NCBI GenBank assembly: GCA_023429825.1
Contig: JAEZDC010000059.1
Coordinates: 1-38,179 of the forward strand
DNA from: Bacteroidota bacterium
GTDB lineage: Bacteria; Bacteroidota; Bacteroidia; Chitinophagales; Chitinophagaceae
Direction of reading: 5' to 3'
DNA: 38,179 bases
Positions 23,831 through 32,587 of this stretch are shown here, piece after piece (the stretch's first letter is position 1; every line of letters starts with the position of its first letter). Both the position numbers and the translations under genes were made by a program. The notes beneath the pieces were generated by a model. It saw only the letters and a list, made by a program, of their open reading frames with translations, searched no databases and was not told the DNA's origin.

Positions 23831-26800
23831 TCAGCGTAATAAAGTTATTGATCCTGTTAGCTTACCATAGCCATTATCGTTTGGTTCAATAATGTAATAG
23901 TATGTACCGATCGGGAGATCTTTTCCGTTTAACTTTCCATCCCATGGCGTTACAAACCCTCTTGAGCTGAATACTTTATGGCCATATCGGTTATATATTT
24001 CTATCCTCGCATCGGGATAATTCTCCAGGTTGAAAACCTGCCATTTATCATTGATGCCATCATTGTTAGGCGAAAAAGCATTAGGTATCTTCACATACTT
24101 CATCACTTTTACAAACACACTATCATAAGCTGTACAGCCGCCATCACCTGTTGCCGTTACATAATATAACTGGTTTAAGTTAGGTTTTATCGATGGGCGG
24201 AGGATCGTATCACTTGTTAAGAAATAAATGCTCGGCGTCCATTTGAATTTCAGGTTGGGATCATTTGCAGTAGTCAATACCTGTACAGTAGCTCCATCAG
24301 GAACATATAAGGTACGTGCGCCTGTATTCACGATCGGTTGCAGGTTCACTTTCACAATAGTATTACTCGCATCAGAGATGCAACCTTCCGCACTTGTAAC
24401 AACTAATGATACATTGTATGTGCCGGGAGTTACAAATGTGTATTTAGGATTACGGGCAGAATCGGTAGCTCCGTTATTATAATTCCATAACCATGCGGTT
24501 ACAGTACTGCCGGGTGCTGTACTCTGATCAGTAAATACATTTTCCTGGCCCTGGCATAATTCAGTTCTATCAATATCAAAATCTGCTATCGGCTTATCAA
24601 AGAAATTGGCTACTGTTTTAGTGATATCTTTTGAGCAGCCATTGCTTGTTGAAGCTGTCAATGTCACATTGTATGAGCCTTTAACAGCATAAGTATGCAA
24701 AGGGTTGCGATTACCTGATGTTGAAAGATCACCAAAATTCCAGGTATAGTTCAATGCAGTAGCAGAACCTCCGGGCATGTTAGTGTTGTTGGTGAACTGA
24801 ACTGTACCTCCTGCTGCAGACATACATATTGCAGCGGGCCAAATAAAGTCAGGCTCAGGAATGGCATGAACAATTACAGGTTGTGAAACAGTATCACTCA
24901 AACATGCACTATCACTCTGCACATACATCTTAACGTTGAAATTGCCATAAGCAGGATAAGTATAATGAAACGGATCACCTGCAGCAGCGATTGAAGTGTT
25001 GCCATTCCCAAAATCCCAATGGCGAGTTCCTAATGCGCCCTGGCTAATGGATGAGTTATCAGTTAATAAAACTGAATCACCTAAACAAATAACAGGCGTA
25101 ACTGCAAAGCTTGCTGTTGGTTTAGGAAACACATTGATGTATCGCCTGGCCGTATCAACACATCCCCCAATAGCCTGGAATACATATTTGATCTGGTGCT
25201 GCCCAACGCCTGCAACAGCAGGATCAAAGTTCCCGGCGGCATCTGTACCTGTACCAATATAGTAACCGCTTCCCGGTACATTCGTAGCAGAAGCCAATGC
25301 AACAGAGGAAATGCCTGCATTCACACATCTTCCTGTAAGCGTTGCAAATGTTACCTGCGGCACGGCGAATAGTGTGATCGTTTTTGTTTTCTCTGTTGTA
25401 CATCCACCCTTAGAATACATCACCAGCTTAATTGTAAATATTTGTGATGAAGGCGAGCTGAAAGAATTATAGATGTGAGTATAGCTTTCTCCGGCCGCAG
25501 GGTTATTATCAGTTATAAAAGTTGTAGGCTGACCTACAGCATCCCAATAAATATCCACGCGATAGATAGAATCACTAACAAGGTTAGTGTTGTTTTGAAT
25601 ATTGATTGCCTGGCTTGAGCAGACGCTATCATTCAGCACAGCAAAATTCACTGCAGGCAAGAAACCTCCTACAGTATAATTCTTTACAATTGTATGCGAA
25701 CATCCATTAGCAGTAGTAACAGAAAGCGTTACAGGGAATGTGCCGTATCCCGCATATTTATGTGCTGGATTTTGAAGTGACGAGGTGTTTGTACCTGAAA
25801 ATGGTTCTCCGAAGTTCCAGTTCCATGAAAGGCTTTGGCCATCTGGTACATTGGTGAGATCGGTAAACGTTGATGTGCTATCGATTAAACAAGTTGCTGA
25901 ATTAGAATTAAAGTCTGCAACAGGATTAGCATAGATCGTCAGCGTTTGAGTTAGCGTATCACTTAAACAACCACCTGAGGCTTCTACCACATGTTTTACT
26001 ATATAATTGCCTGGCGCAAATGTTCTTACAATAGGATTGTTGTTCGTTGCATTGATAACTGTTCCGTTAATATTCCAATGCCATCTTTGAATAGCACCTG
26101 TTCCAAAAGAAGATGTTGAAGTGATAGTAATGGTGCTGTCGCCGCATTGTTTACCAGAAACTGTAAATGCCGAAGTTGGTGCTGCCAAAACATTTACGGG
26201 ATGGATTGTAGTATCACTTGTACAAGCGCTATCACTTACCGCAACCAACCTGATATTGTAATTACCTGCGGAAGTATAGGATTTATAAAACGGATTGCCA
26301 TTCAATTTCACATCATCACTTATCGCATCACCATAATTCCATCTCCATTCTTTGATTGAACCGCAGCAAATAGTAGATGCATTGGTGATCAGAACTGAAT
26401 CACTCAGGCAAATGTCCCCGCTAACATTAAATGCAGCCACTGGTTTAGGAAACACTCTAACTGTATTAGGGATAGAATCCACACATCCCGCAGCTGAAGT
26501 AAAAGTATATCCAACAGTTGCAGTTCCTGATCCTGGGTTAGCCGGATTAAAATCTCCATTACTGCTCATTCCCGTTCCATAATAAGTTGCATTACCTGTT
26601 AATCCATTAGTGATAGTTCCAAAAGCGAGATTACTTACAGGCGCATTCACACATTTACCAGGAACAAAACTTACACTTAATGCAGGGGTTGCATGTAAAG
26701 TGATCGTTTTTGTTTTTTCACTTATACATCCGCCTTTACCATACACCACCCATTTAATAGTTATGGTTTTGGAAGCAGGTGACGTAAAATCCGGATAAAG

Positions 26801-29512
26801 ATTGGTGTGGATCTCATTTATGGTAGGAGTGTTATCAGTTGTAAAAATTGTAGGCTGATTAGCAGCATCCCAATACATATCAATTCTATACACAGAATCG
26901 GCAACTACATTCATGTTATTTGTTACCTGCACAAGCTTTTGTACACAAAGATTATTTTCGTTGGCTACCGTGAAATTGATAGAGGCTCCGAATCCCTGTA
27001 CTGTGTAAGGCTTAGTAACTACAGTTGAGCATCCTTTATTAGTAGTTACTTTCAGCTGCACATTGAAAGGACCATAAGACGCATACCTGTGCGTTGGGTT
27101 TTGTAAAGAAGATAAATTATTTGCACCGGATGAAGGCTCACCAAAATCCCAACTATATATGAATGTTTGATTTGCTAATGCAGGTGTTTGGTCGGTAAAT
27201 TGAACAGTGCTATCCTGCAAACAACCTGTAGTTGAAGAGAAATCTGTAGCAGGGAAAGCATAGATCTTAACGGTATCTACCTTTACAGCACTTTTACATC
27301 CACCTTGAACGCCAGCCCAGTGCCGGATAATATATTCTCCGGGAGAACTATACGTTTGTGTTTGCGGATTAGGGGAAGTACTTGTAAGCGTTATGCCATT
27401 ACCGAAATCCCAATAGAATTCGTCAAGCGAAGAGCCCCCCGCGAAAGAAGACGTATCAGTGAAAGTTACTGTGGCACTTCCGCAAGCTTCCCTTGTACTC
27501 ATACCAAACGTTGCCACAGGGCCTGTAGTAGTGACAACTATTTTCGTAGTATCACCTATACATCCATTATCTGCTATCACCTGTAATAAGGTTGGATGGT
27601 TTCCTAATCCGTTAAATAATTTTTTAGGATTCTGAATACTATCTATGCTACCATCATCGAATGTCCAGCGGTACCTGTTCACTCCTGTAAAAGTTCCTGG
27701 AATAGCGATACCTGAAAAACGAGCCGTGTCACTAACACAACCTGAATAGACCCAGGAAAAATCAGCGCCGGGTCCTTTTTCAACACGAACAGTATAATTG
27801 GAAATGTTCATGGTGTTATTACAGTTATCGATATTAGGCGCTGTAACCGTTATAGGGATTGTATAGGTGCCGGTATCACTAAACTTATAATCTTTATTGA
27901 TCTTATAGATGTAATACTTACGGCTACCGATTGTTTGTGAATCCACTGCCACCGGGTTATTAAGAGTAGTATCGGTATTGGGCGATAGATTATTAACCTG
28001 GCTGAACTTCCATTGCATCTGCGTAGGCTTAAATGACAGCTTGATCGAAAATTGAAATGGCGTGTTCTTACAGGTAAAAGTATTTGCAGCTGTAGTTGTA
28101 TTTAAAGTATTTGCAATGGTTGGTTGTGCATCTAGGTTGTTGATCATCGTTCCTGCGTTATACCCATAACTTTCCGGTCCTCCCATGCCATAAGCGATGG
28201 CGGTAAAAGTAGAGTCGCACTCGATTGTATGTTGCCCTCCGGGTTGAGTGGGTGTTTGCGTCCACCTTTTGATAACCACCCTGTAACTGGTATTTTGTGG
28301 ATGTAATCCAACAAAGTCAAATGCATTTGATCCGTCAATGCGCAGCGAATTCATCGCAGAGGTTGGGACAATGATGCAGACATAATTCTGATTGATATTT
28401 TGAAGCCCGGTAACATAAAAGGTTGCCTTTTTGATAGCCTGCTCCAGCGGACTTAAATAAAACATTTCCGGATCGCCGTCACCGGTTGAATATCCATTAC
28501 ACGCTGCCTGTGACGGTATATACTGTGAAACCAACACAGGTTTATCAGATTCAATATAATCACCAGCCGCACTGGAATATTCATAATAAAAATTATTTAT
28601 TAAACCTGTTAAAACAACTCCGTTTCTTTTAACTACAGTCGACGGGTCTCTTACTGCGATCCTAAAAAAGTTAAGATACGTAGATGACGTAGTACCCGCC
28701 CGCATAGTAGGATATGTTAGATACTTGGTACCCCAGGCGCTTGCAGGAAATATTTGTTGTTGCATGAAATCGCCACCGCTTCCAGAACATATCACCATTC
28801 GGCTTGCACCTGAAAACACACCAACAGGGTGACACTTTCCGTCACTGCCTGCTACCGACGCGATTTTACTTCCAGACAGATCAACACCTGAAGTGCCAGA
28901 AGGTTGTCCAAAAACATTATATATCTGTCCTTTGCTTAATTCCACTGTGTAAGTATTACCAGCGGTCCATCCACCTTGCGTATTACCTGAAGGAGTGATT
29001 TGTAACCTCGTATTATTTTCACTTGCCACAATAAAAAACCACGAATACGCTGGTGTGGCATTGGTTAATTGAGTATAGTTAAGTGAATAATAAGTGTAGC
29101 CGAAAGTCTCAACAGGCATTAACATCGTTGCTCCTGATGAAGAGCTTCCATACTGGTGAGCATAAGCTACAATAGGAACATCACTTTGTATATGTATGCC
29201 TTTTGAACTAATGCCTTCAGTTTCTATTCTGGCATTATTGATACCGGTCTTCGGAATTGGATTTGTTTGTATGGCAGTGTTAGCCGGAACCGAATATGTT
29301 TCTGAATAACTTGTACCATTGATCGAAACCGTTACTGTTGCGGGTTGTTCTGCACTTAAATATAAAACAAGTTCCTGCCCTCCTCCTGATGCATTAAAAA
29401 GTTGATTGTGGCCATAGCCTAACCAAAACTCTCTTCCCTTATTAGAAAGATCCTGGGCTTTCAAGGTACAACACAGCAATAGCAGGGGAGCTAATAACAG
29501 ATAGCGATGCAT
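23831..29512 (-). CDS. Giant PKD-repeat surface protein with T9SS type B sorting domain
   Basis: An exported protein of 1893 residues with signal peptide MHRYLLLAPLLLLCCTLKAQ. Residues ~25-450 resemble the IgGFc-binding N-terminal domain (GREFWLGYGHNQLF, then LVLYLSAEQPATVTVSI and PVETFGYTYYSLNY). About nine PKD-like modules follow, each with an F-T/x-D-x-S, W-x-F-G-D/N and G-x-Y-x-V-x-L frame and a paired-Cys pattern. The last ~85 residues (IPNAFSPNNDGINDKWQVFN to GSITLLR) are the gliding-motility-associated C-terminal domain, which directs type IX secretion and surface attachment of the SprB kind. Two ~280-residue segments are internal duplicates. Adhesion or gliding is likely; the partner is unknown. 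It lies between tsf and pyrH with its own terminator. An ATG at 29539 is in frame but lies before the signal peptide. Confidence 0.92.
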   Translation of the reverse strand: MHRYLLLAPLLLLCCTLKAQDLSNKGREFWLGYGHNQLFNASGGGQELVLYLSAEQPATVTVSINGTSYSETYSVPANTAIQTNPIPKTGINNARIETEGISSKGIHIQSDVPIVAYAHQYGSSSSGATMLMPVETFGYTYYSLNYTQLTNATPAYSWFFIVASENNTRLQITPSGNTQGGWTAGNTYTVELSKGQIYNVFGQPSGTSGVDLSGSKIASVAGSDGKCHPVGVFSGASRMVICSGSGGDFMQQQIFPASAWGTKYLTYPTMRAGTTSSTYLNFFRIAVRDPSTVVKRNGVVLTGLINNFYYEYSSAAGDYIESDKPVLVSQYIPSQAACNGYSTGDGDPEMFYLSPLEQAIKKATFYVTGLQNINQNYVCIIVPTSAMNSLRIDGSNAFDFVGLHPQNTSYRVVIKRWTQTPTQPGGQHTIECDSTFTAIAYGMGGPESYGYNAGTMINNLDAQPTIANTLNTTTAANTFTCKNTPFQFSIKLSFKPTQMQWKFSQVNNLSPNTDTTLNNPVAVDSQTIGSRKYYIYKINKDYKFSDTGTYTIPITVTAPNIDNCNNTMNISNYTVRVEKGPGADFSWVYSGCVSDTARFSGIAIPGTFTGVNRYRWTFDDGSIDSIQNPKKLFNGLGNHPTLLQVIADNGCIGDTTKIVVTTTGPVATFGMSTREACGSATVTFTDTSSFAGGSSLDEFYWDFGNGITLTSTSPNPQTQTYSSPGEYIIRHWAGVQGGCKSAVKVDTVKIYAFPATDFSSTTGCLQDSTVQFTDQTPALANQTFIYSWDFGEPSSGANNLSSLQNPTHRYASYGPFNVQLKVTTNKGCSTVVTKPYTVQGFGASINFTVANENNLCVQKLVQVTNNMNVVADSVYRIDMYWDAANQPTIFTTDNTPTINEIHTNLYPDFTSPASKTITIKWVVYGKGGCISEKTKTITLHATPALSVSFVPGKCVNAPVSNLAFGTITNGLTGNATYYGTGMSSNGDFNPANPGSGTATVGYTFTSAAGCVDSIPNTVRVFPKPVAAFNVSGDICLSDSVLITNASTICCGSIKEWRWNYGDAISDDVKLNGNPFYKSYTSAGNYNIRLVAVSDSACTSDTTIHPVNVLAAPTSAFTVSGKQCGDSTITITSTSSFGTGAIQRWHWNINGTVINATNNNPIVRTFAPGNYIVKHVVEASGGCLSDTLTQTLTIYANPVADFNSNSATCLIDSTSTFTDLTNVPDGQSLSWNWNFGEPFSGTNTSSLQNPAHKYAGYGTFPVTLSVTTANGCSHTIVKNYTVGGFLPAVNFAVLNDSVCSSQAINIQNNTNLVSDSIYRVDIYWDAVGQPTTFITDNNPAAGESYTHIYNSFSSPSSQIFTIKLVMYSKGGCTTEKTKTITLFAVPQVTFATLTGRCVNAGISSVALASATNVPGSGYYIGTGTDAAGNFDPAVAGVGQHQIKYVFQAIGGCVDTARRYINVFPKPTASFAVTPVICLGDSVLLTDNSSISQGALGTRHWDFGNGNTSIAAAGDPFHYTYPAYGNFNVKMYVQSDSACLSDTVSQPVIVHAIPEPDFIWPAAICMSAAGGTVQFTNNTNMPGGSATALNYTWNFGDLSTSGNRNPLHTYAVKGSYNVTLTASTSNGCSKDITKTVANFFDKPIADFDIDRTELCQGQENVFTDQSTAPGSTVTAWLWNYNNGATDSARNPKYTFVTPGTYNVSLVVTSAEGCISDASNTIVKVNLQPIVNTGARTLYVPDGATVQVLTTANDPNLKFKWTPSIYFLTSDTILRPSIKPNLNQLYYVTATGDGGCTAYDSVFVKVMKYVKIPNAFSPNNDGINDKWQVFNLENYPDARIEIYNRYGHKVFSSRGFVTPWDGKLNGKDLPIGTYYYIIEPNDNGYGKLTGSITLLR
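25060..25900 (-). repeat. Internal duplicate, unit 2, in the PKD protein gene
   Basis: This segment encodes CLIDSTSTFTDL, YRVDIYWDAVGQPTTF, GGCTTEKTKTITL, GRCVNAGIS and FPKPTASF, in the same order and at the same spacing as unit 1 at 26390-27230. Some stretches match at DNA level too: GTGATCGTTTTTGTTTT occurs in both (near 25373 and 26699). Confidence 0.75.
26390..27230 (-). repeat. Internal duplicate, unit 1, in the PKD protein gene
   Basis: This segment encodes CLQDSTVQFTDQ, YRIDMYWDAANQPTIF, GGCISEKTKTITL, GKCVNAPVS and FPKPVAAF, in parallel with unit 2. One extra PKD module (APTSAFTVSGKQCGDS) lies between the two units. Confidence 0.75.
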
Positions 29513-29585
29513 AAAGTTCAGATGGTATGAGATGAGCACTAAAGATAATGATACTCAATAGCATGCTGCCTTTAGAGAAAATTAA

Positions 29586-29613
29586 AAAAGCGGAGTTTTT
29601 GGGCTCCGCTTTT
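29586..29613 (-). terminator. Terminator after tsf
   Basis: AAAAGCGGAG and CTCCGCTTTT form a ten-pair stem around a TTTTTGGG loop, with Ts on the minus strand. It closes the rplM-rpsI-rpsB-tsf block 23 bases after the tsf stop. Confidence 0.88.
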
Positions 29614-29635
29614 CATTTATAACATTTTGAATAAA

Positions 29636-30475
29636 TTATCCTAAAGCTACTCTCTTAAAGCTTAATACTTTCAAATCGCTATCTACACTCTTTAAGTAAT
29701 CAGCCACGCTTTTTCCACCGTCTTTAACAAATGGTTGTGCAGCGAGTGTATTCTCTTTAAAAAATGCATTCAGCTTACCCTCAGCGATCTTTGCGATCAT
29801 CTCATCAGTTTTGCCCGCCATTTTAGGATCAGCTTTCATAGTATCTACAACGATAGCTCTTTCTCTTTCGATAGTCTCAGCTGGTACGCTATCTGCATCC
29901 ACTGCTAAAGGATTCATTGCAGCGATCTGCATCGCCACATCTTTACCAGCTTCAGCAGCTTCTTTGTTCAACCCAACCAATACACCCATCCTGTTTGCAC
30001 CGTGAATATAAGATGCTACGTAAGGCGCTTCAATTCTTTCAAATTTTGCCACACCGATCTTTTCACCAATAGATGCAAGTTTATCGTTTATAAGATCAGA
30101 AACTTTAGCACCGTTAACTGTTGCTTCATTTAGTTCTTCAGCAGATTTTACATTGTTGGCGATTGCTGCATCAGCAATGCTTTTAGCAAAGGCCACGAAG
30201 TCAGTATTTTTAGAAACAAAGTCAGTTTCGCAACTGATCGTTACAATGATCCCGGCTTTATTATCTGCAGTAGTTTGTGCAATAACAACACCTTCCTTCG
30301 CTTCACGATCACTTCTCTTGGCAGCCACTTTTTGTCCCTGCTTTCTTAACCAATCGATCGCTGCTTCAAAATCACCATTGGTTTCTGTTAATGCTTTACG
30401 GCAATCCATCATACCTGCACCGGTAGCCTGGCGAAGTTTGTTGATGTCTGCTGCTGTTATAGTTGCTGTTGACAT
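29636..30475 (-). CDS. tsf: Translation elongation factor EF-Ts
   Basis: Exchanges GDP for GTP on EF-Tu. It has 279 residues, close to the usual ~270-300. The N-terminal UBA-like domain holds ADINKLRQATGAGMMDCRKAL. The core begins GDFEAAIDWLRKQGQKVAAK and includes the EF-Tu-contacting SCETDFVSKNTDF. The coiled-coil/C-terminal part has QIAAMNPLAV and FVKDGGKSVADYL. It follows rpsB, as in most bacteria, but with a 225-base gap that holds an inverted repeat pair, so it may have its own regulation. Confidence 0.97.
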   Translation of the reverse strand: MSTATITAADINKLRQATGAGMMDCRKALTETNGDFEAAIDWLRKQGQKVAAKRSDREAKEGVVIAQTTADNKAGIIVTISCETDFVSKNTDFVAFAKSIADAAIANNVKSAEELNEATVNGAKVSDLINDKLASIGEKIGVAKFERIEAPYVASYIHGANRMGVLVGLNKEAAEAGKDVAMQIAAMNPLAVDADSVPAETIERERAIVVDTMKADPKMAGKTDEMIAKIAEGKLNAFFKENTLAAQPFVKDGGKSVADYLKSVDSDLKVLSFKRVALG

Positions 30476-30541
30476 ATCTAGTTTAAGATTTTATGTTTTG
30501 AATTTTTTAGGTTGACCAGCTTTCTTATCTATAGTCATCGC

Positions 30542-30618
30542 TTGTTGTGTCACTCACTTGTACGTTCGGAATCCTGTTCAGCAGAATTGTTGCAGTTGAA
30601 GTGTGCGACGCAACAAAA
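30542..30618. repeat. Dispersed intergenic repeat, inverted pair (copies D' and D) between rpsB and tsf
   Basis: TTGTTGTGTCACTCACTTG (30542-30560), continuing to TACGTTC, faces GAAGTGTGCGACGCAACAA (ending near 30616) across ~40 bases. The two arms pair over ~19 positions with one clear mismatch and two weak pairs. The left arm is a 25-base identical match to the copy in the secA leader; the right arm carries the core of copies A-C. Confidence 0.7.
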
Positions 30619-30639
30619 GTTAAATAGTGGATATTAAGA

Positions 30640-30700
30640 TGGGCCAATAATCATTCATCATCAAGATCAATGATTAATGACCCATTGACTTAATGACTAA
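30640..30700. repeat. Degenerate short repeats after rpsB
   Basis: An AT-rich stretch with repeated AATGA/ATTGA words (for example TTAATGACCCATTGACTTAA) lies between the inverted repeat pair and the rpsB stop. It looks like low-complexity spacer DNA; no function is implied. Confidence 0.4.
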
Positions 30701-31597
30701 TTATCTTCCACCGCCACCAGCAGGTCTTCTGCTGTTAGGCACTCTTCTTTTTGGAGCCCCACCAGGACCGCCGGTGTTTCCACCTTCGCTACGACCTCTT
30801 CCTCTTCCACGTCCGCCACCCTCAGCTTCAGCTTCAGCTTGCAAACGAGCTGCTTTCTTTTCAGCTTCGTTATCTACCTCTTCAGTCTCATCATCTTTCG
30901 CAGCTTGTCTCTCGCTTAAACCTTCGGCGATCGCAGCTGTGATGTAGTTAGTGATGATAGCGATTGATTTCGTAGCATCGTCGTTTGCAGGAATTGCAAA
31001 ATCAACTTTGTTAGGATCGCTGTTGGTATCAACCATTCCAAAAGTCTGGATGCCTAATCTTTTTGCTTCAGCCAAAGCAATGTGCTCATGACCGATATCA
31101 ACAAGAAATAAAGCAGCTGGTAAACGACCTAATTGAGCGATACCACCTAATACTTTTTCCATTTTGTCTTTGTCTCTTCCTAATGTAAGACGCTCTTTCT
31201 TTGTAAGGTTCTCAGCGCTTCCATCAGCAAGCATTTTCTCAATGCTCTGCATCTTCTTCACGCTCTTACGAACGGTATTGAAGTTAGTGAGCATTCCACC
31301 TAACCATCTTTCAGTAGCAAAAGGCATGTTCACTCTCTTTGCGCACTCAGTAACAATTTCTTTCGCTTGTTTCTTAGTGGCAACGAACATGATCTTCTTA
31401 CCGCTTTTTGCAATTTGTTTCATTGCAGCAGCAGCTTCCTGGAGACCGTCGGCTGTTTTGTTAAGGTCAATGATGTGAATACCTTTCTTCTCAGCGAAGA
31501 TGTAAGGCAACATCTTAGGATTCCACTTCTTCTTGAGGTGACCAAAGTGAACACCTGCTTCGAGTAGTTGTTGTTGAAGTGAAGGACTATTTTCCAT
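30701..31597 (-). CDS. rpsB: 30S ribosomal protein S2 with Gly/Arg-rich tail
   Basis: S2 binds the 30S head-body junction with S1 and is needed for initiation. It has 298 residues, against ~240 in E. coli. The core is typical: LLEAGVHFGHLKKKWNPKML, FVATKKQAKEIVTECA, RWLGGMLTNFNTVRKS, then LPAALFLVDIGHEHIALAEA and DTNSDPNKVDFAIPANDDA. From ~234 on there is an acidic/Ala helix (ETEEVDNEAEKKAARLQAEA), then RGRGRGRS at ~263-270 and a Gly/Pro/Arg-rich end. Tails of this kind occur in Bacteroidota S2. Gene order rplM-rpsI-rpsB-tsf supports the call. Confidence 0.97.
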   Translation of the reverse strand: MENSPSLQQQLLEAGVHFGHLKKKWNPKMLPYIFAEKKGIHIIDLNKTADGLQEAAAAMKQIAKSGKKIMFVATKKQAKEIVTECAKRVNMPFATERWLGGMLTNFNTVRKSVKKMQSIEKMLADGSAENLTKKERLTLGRDKDKMEKVLGGIAQLGRLPAALFLVDIGHEHIALAEAKRLGIQTFGMVDTNSDPNKVDFAIPANDDATKSIAIITNYITAAIAEGLSERQAAKDDETEEVDNEAEKKAARLQAEAEAEGGGRGRGRGRSEGGNTGGPGGAPKRRVPNSRRPAGGGGR

Positions 31598-31634
31598 TTG
31601 TACTTATTATTAATGTGTTTTGAATATTTATACT

Positions 31635-31685
31635 AGATGCTGGATTCTTGATGCTGGAGCAAGGCAATTTGCAAATCCAGTATCT
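31635..31685. repeat. Inverted repeat in the rpsI-rpsB spacer
   Basis: AGATGCTGGATT (31635-31646) and AATCCAGTATCT (31674-31685) are complementary apart from one position. A second GATGCTGG (near 31650) and CTGGTATCCAG (from 31684) add shorter repeats. It could fold in the message between rpsI and rpsB. Words like GATGCTGGAT are, to my knowledge, frequent in intergenic DNA of related genomes. Confidence 0.5.
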
Positions 31686-31702
31686 GGTATCCAGTAACCA
31701 GG

Positions 31703-32092
31703 TTAACGCTTGCTGAACTGGAAGCTTCTTCTCGCTTTCTTATGACCGAATTTCTTACGCTCAACACTTCTTGGATCTCTTTTCAGCAATCCTGCCGCTT
31801 TCAACGCAGGACGAAAATCAGGGTTCACTTCAAGCAACGCTCTTGCGATCGCAAGTTTAGTAGCTTCAGCCTGGCCTTTCATACCACCACCTGTTGCATT
31901 TACAACTACATCGAATTTGCCATTCACTTCAGCAGCTTTTAAAGGAGATTCAACCTGGTTCTGTAAATAAGCCAGTGAAAAATATTCTTTGTAATCTTTG
32001 TCGTTTACAGTGATCTTACCGTCACCCTTGCTGATGAACACACGGGTAACAGCTTCTTTACGGCGACCAACTGCATTTTTTTGCTTTTCCAT
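31703..32092 (-). CDS. rpsI: 30S ribosomal protein S9
   Basis: Part of the 30S head; its C-terminal Arg tail reaches the P-site tRNA anticodon loop. It has 129 residues, normal. Visible are NAVGRRKEAVTRVFISKGDG, VVNATGGGMKGQAEATKLAI, RALLEVNPDFRP and the end LLKRDPRSVERKKFGHKKAR with terminal FSKR. It lies 51 bases after rplM. A short hairpin TCACCCT/AGGGTGA (32106-32129) sits in that gap. Confidence 0.98.
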   Translation of the reverse strand: MEKQKNAVGRRKEAVTRVFISKGDGKITVNDKDYKEYFSLAYLQNQVESPLKAAEVNGKFDVVVNATGGGMKGQAEATKLAIARALLEVNPDFRPALKAAGLLKRDPRSVERKKFGHKKARRSFQFSKR

Positions 32093-32143
32093 TATATATG
32101 TTTTGTCACCCTGCGATACTTGAGGGTGAGTTTGGAATTAGTT

Positions 32144-32587
32144 TTAGAATTTAAGTTCTTTAGGTTGTTGAGCTGTGTGTGGATGCTCGTTACCAGCATA
32201 TACAAACAACTTCTTGTACATTTTTCTACCCAGGCGGTTCTTAGGGAGCATGCCTTTTATCGCTCTTTCGAGAATCACTTCGGGACGACGCTTTAAAAGA
32301 TCTTTAGCGATCTCTTCTTTTTTACCACCAGGATAACCAGAGAAGTTGATGTATACTTTCTCTTCCATCTTGTTTCCGCTGAACTGGATCTTATCAGCGT
32401 TAATAATAACTACGTAGTCACCACAATCAACGTGTGGAGTGTAATACGCTTTGTTCTTACCACGAAGAACAGAAGCAATTCTTGAAGACATACGACCAAC
32501 GGTTTGATTAGTACCGTCCACAACGTACCAGTTACGCTGTACGGTAGCCTCGTTCGCATGCTTGGTTGTGAAATGTAATTTGCTCAT
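32144..32587 (-). CDS. rplM: 50S ribosomal protein L13
   Basis: Early-assembling 50S protein. It has 147 residues, normal. Visible are RNWYVVDGTNQTVGRMSSRI, VLRGKNKAYYTPHVDCGDYV, VVIINADKIQFSGNKMEEK, then FSGYPGGKKE, ERAIKGMLPKNRLGRKMYKK and YAGNEHPHTAQQP. It is the first gene of rplM-rpsI-rpsB-tsf, with a strong promoter and hairpin-rich leader. Confidence 0.98.
   Translation of the reverse strand: MSKLHFTTKHANEATVQRNWYVVDGTNQTVGRMSSRIASVLRGKNKAYYTPHVDCGDYVVIINADKIQFSGNKMEEKVYINFSGYPGGKKEEIAKDLLKRRPEVILERAIKGMLPKNRLGRKMYKKLFVYAGNEHPHTAQQPKELKF

Noticed and set aside
28214..28222. GTCGCACTC, complement of part of the dispersed-repeat core
   Set aside because: It lies inside the giant PKD gene and encodes ordinary residues (E-C-D); the flanks do not match the repeat.
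30153..30515. 120-residue plus-strand frame over tsf
   Set aside because: Shadow of tsf; it would also need a start inside the gene on the opposite strand.
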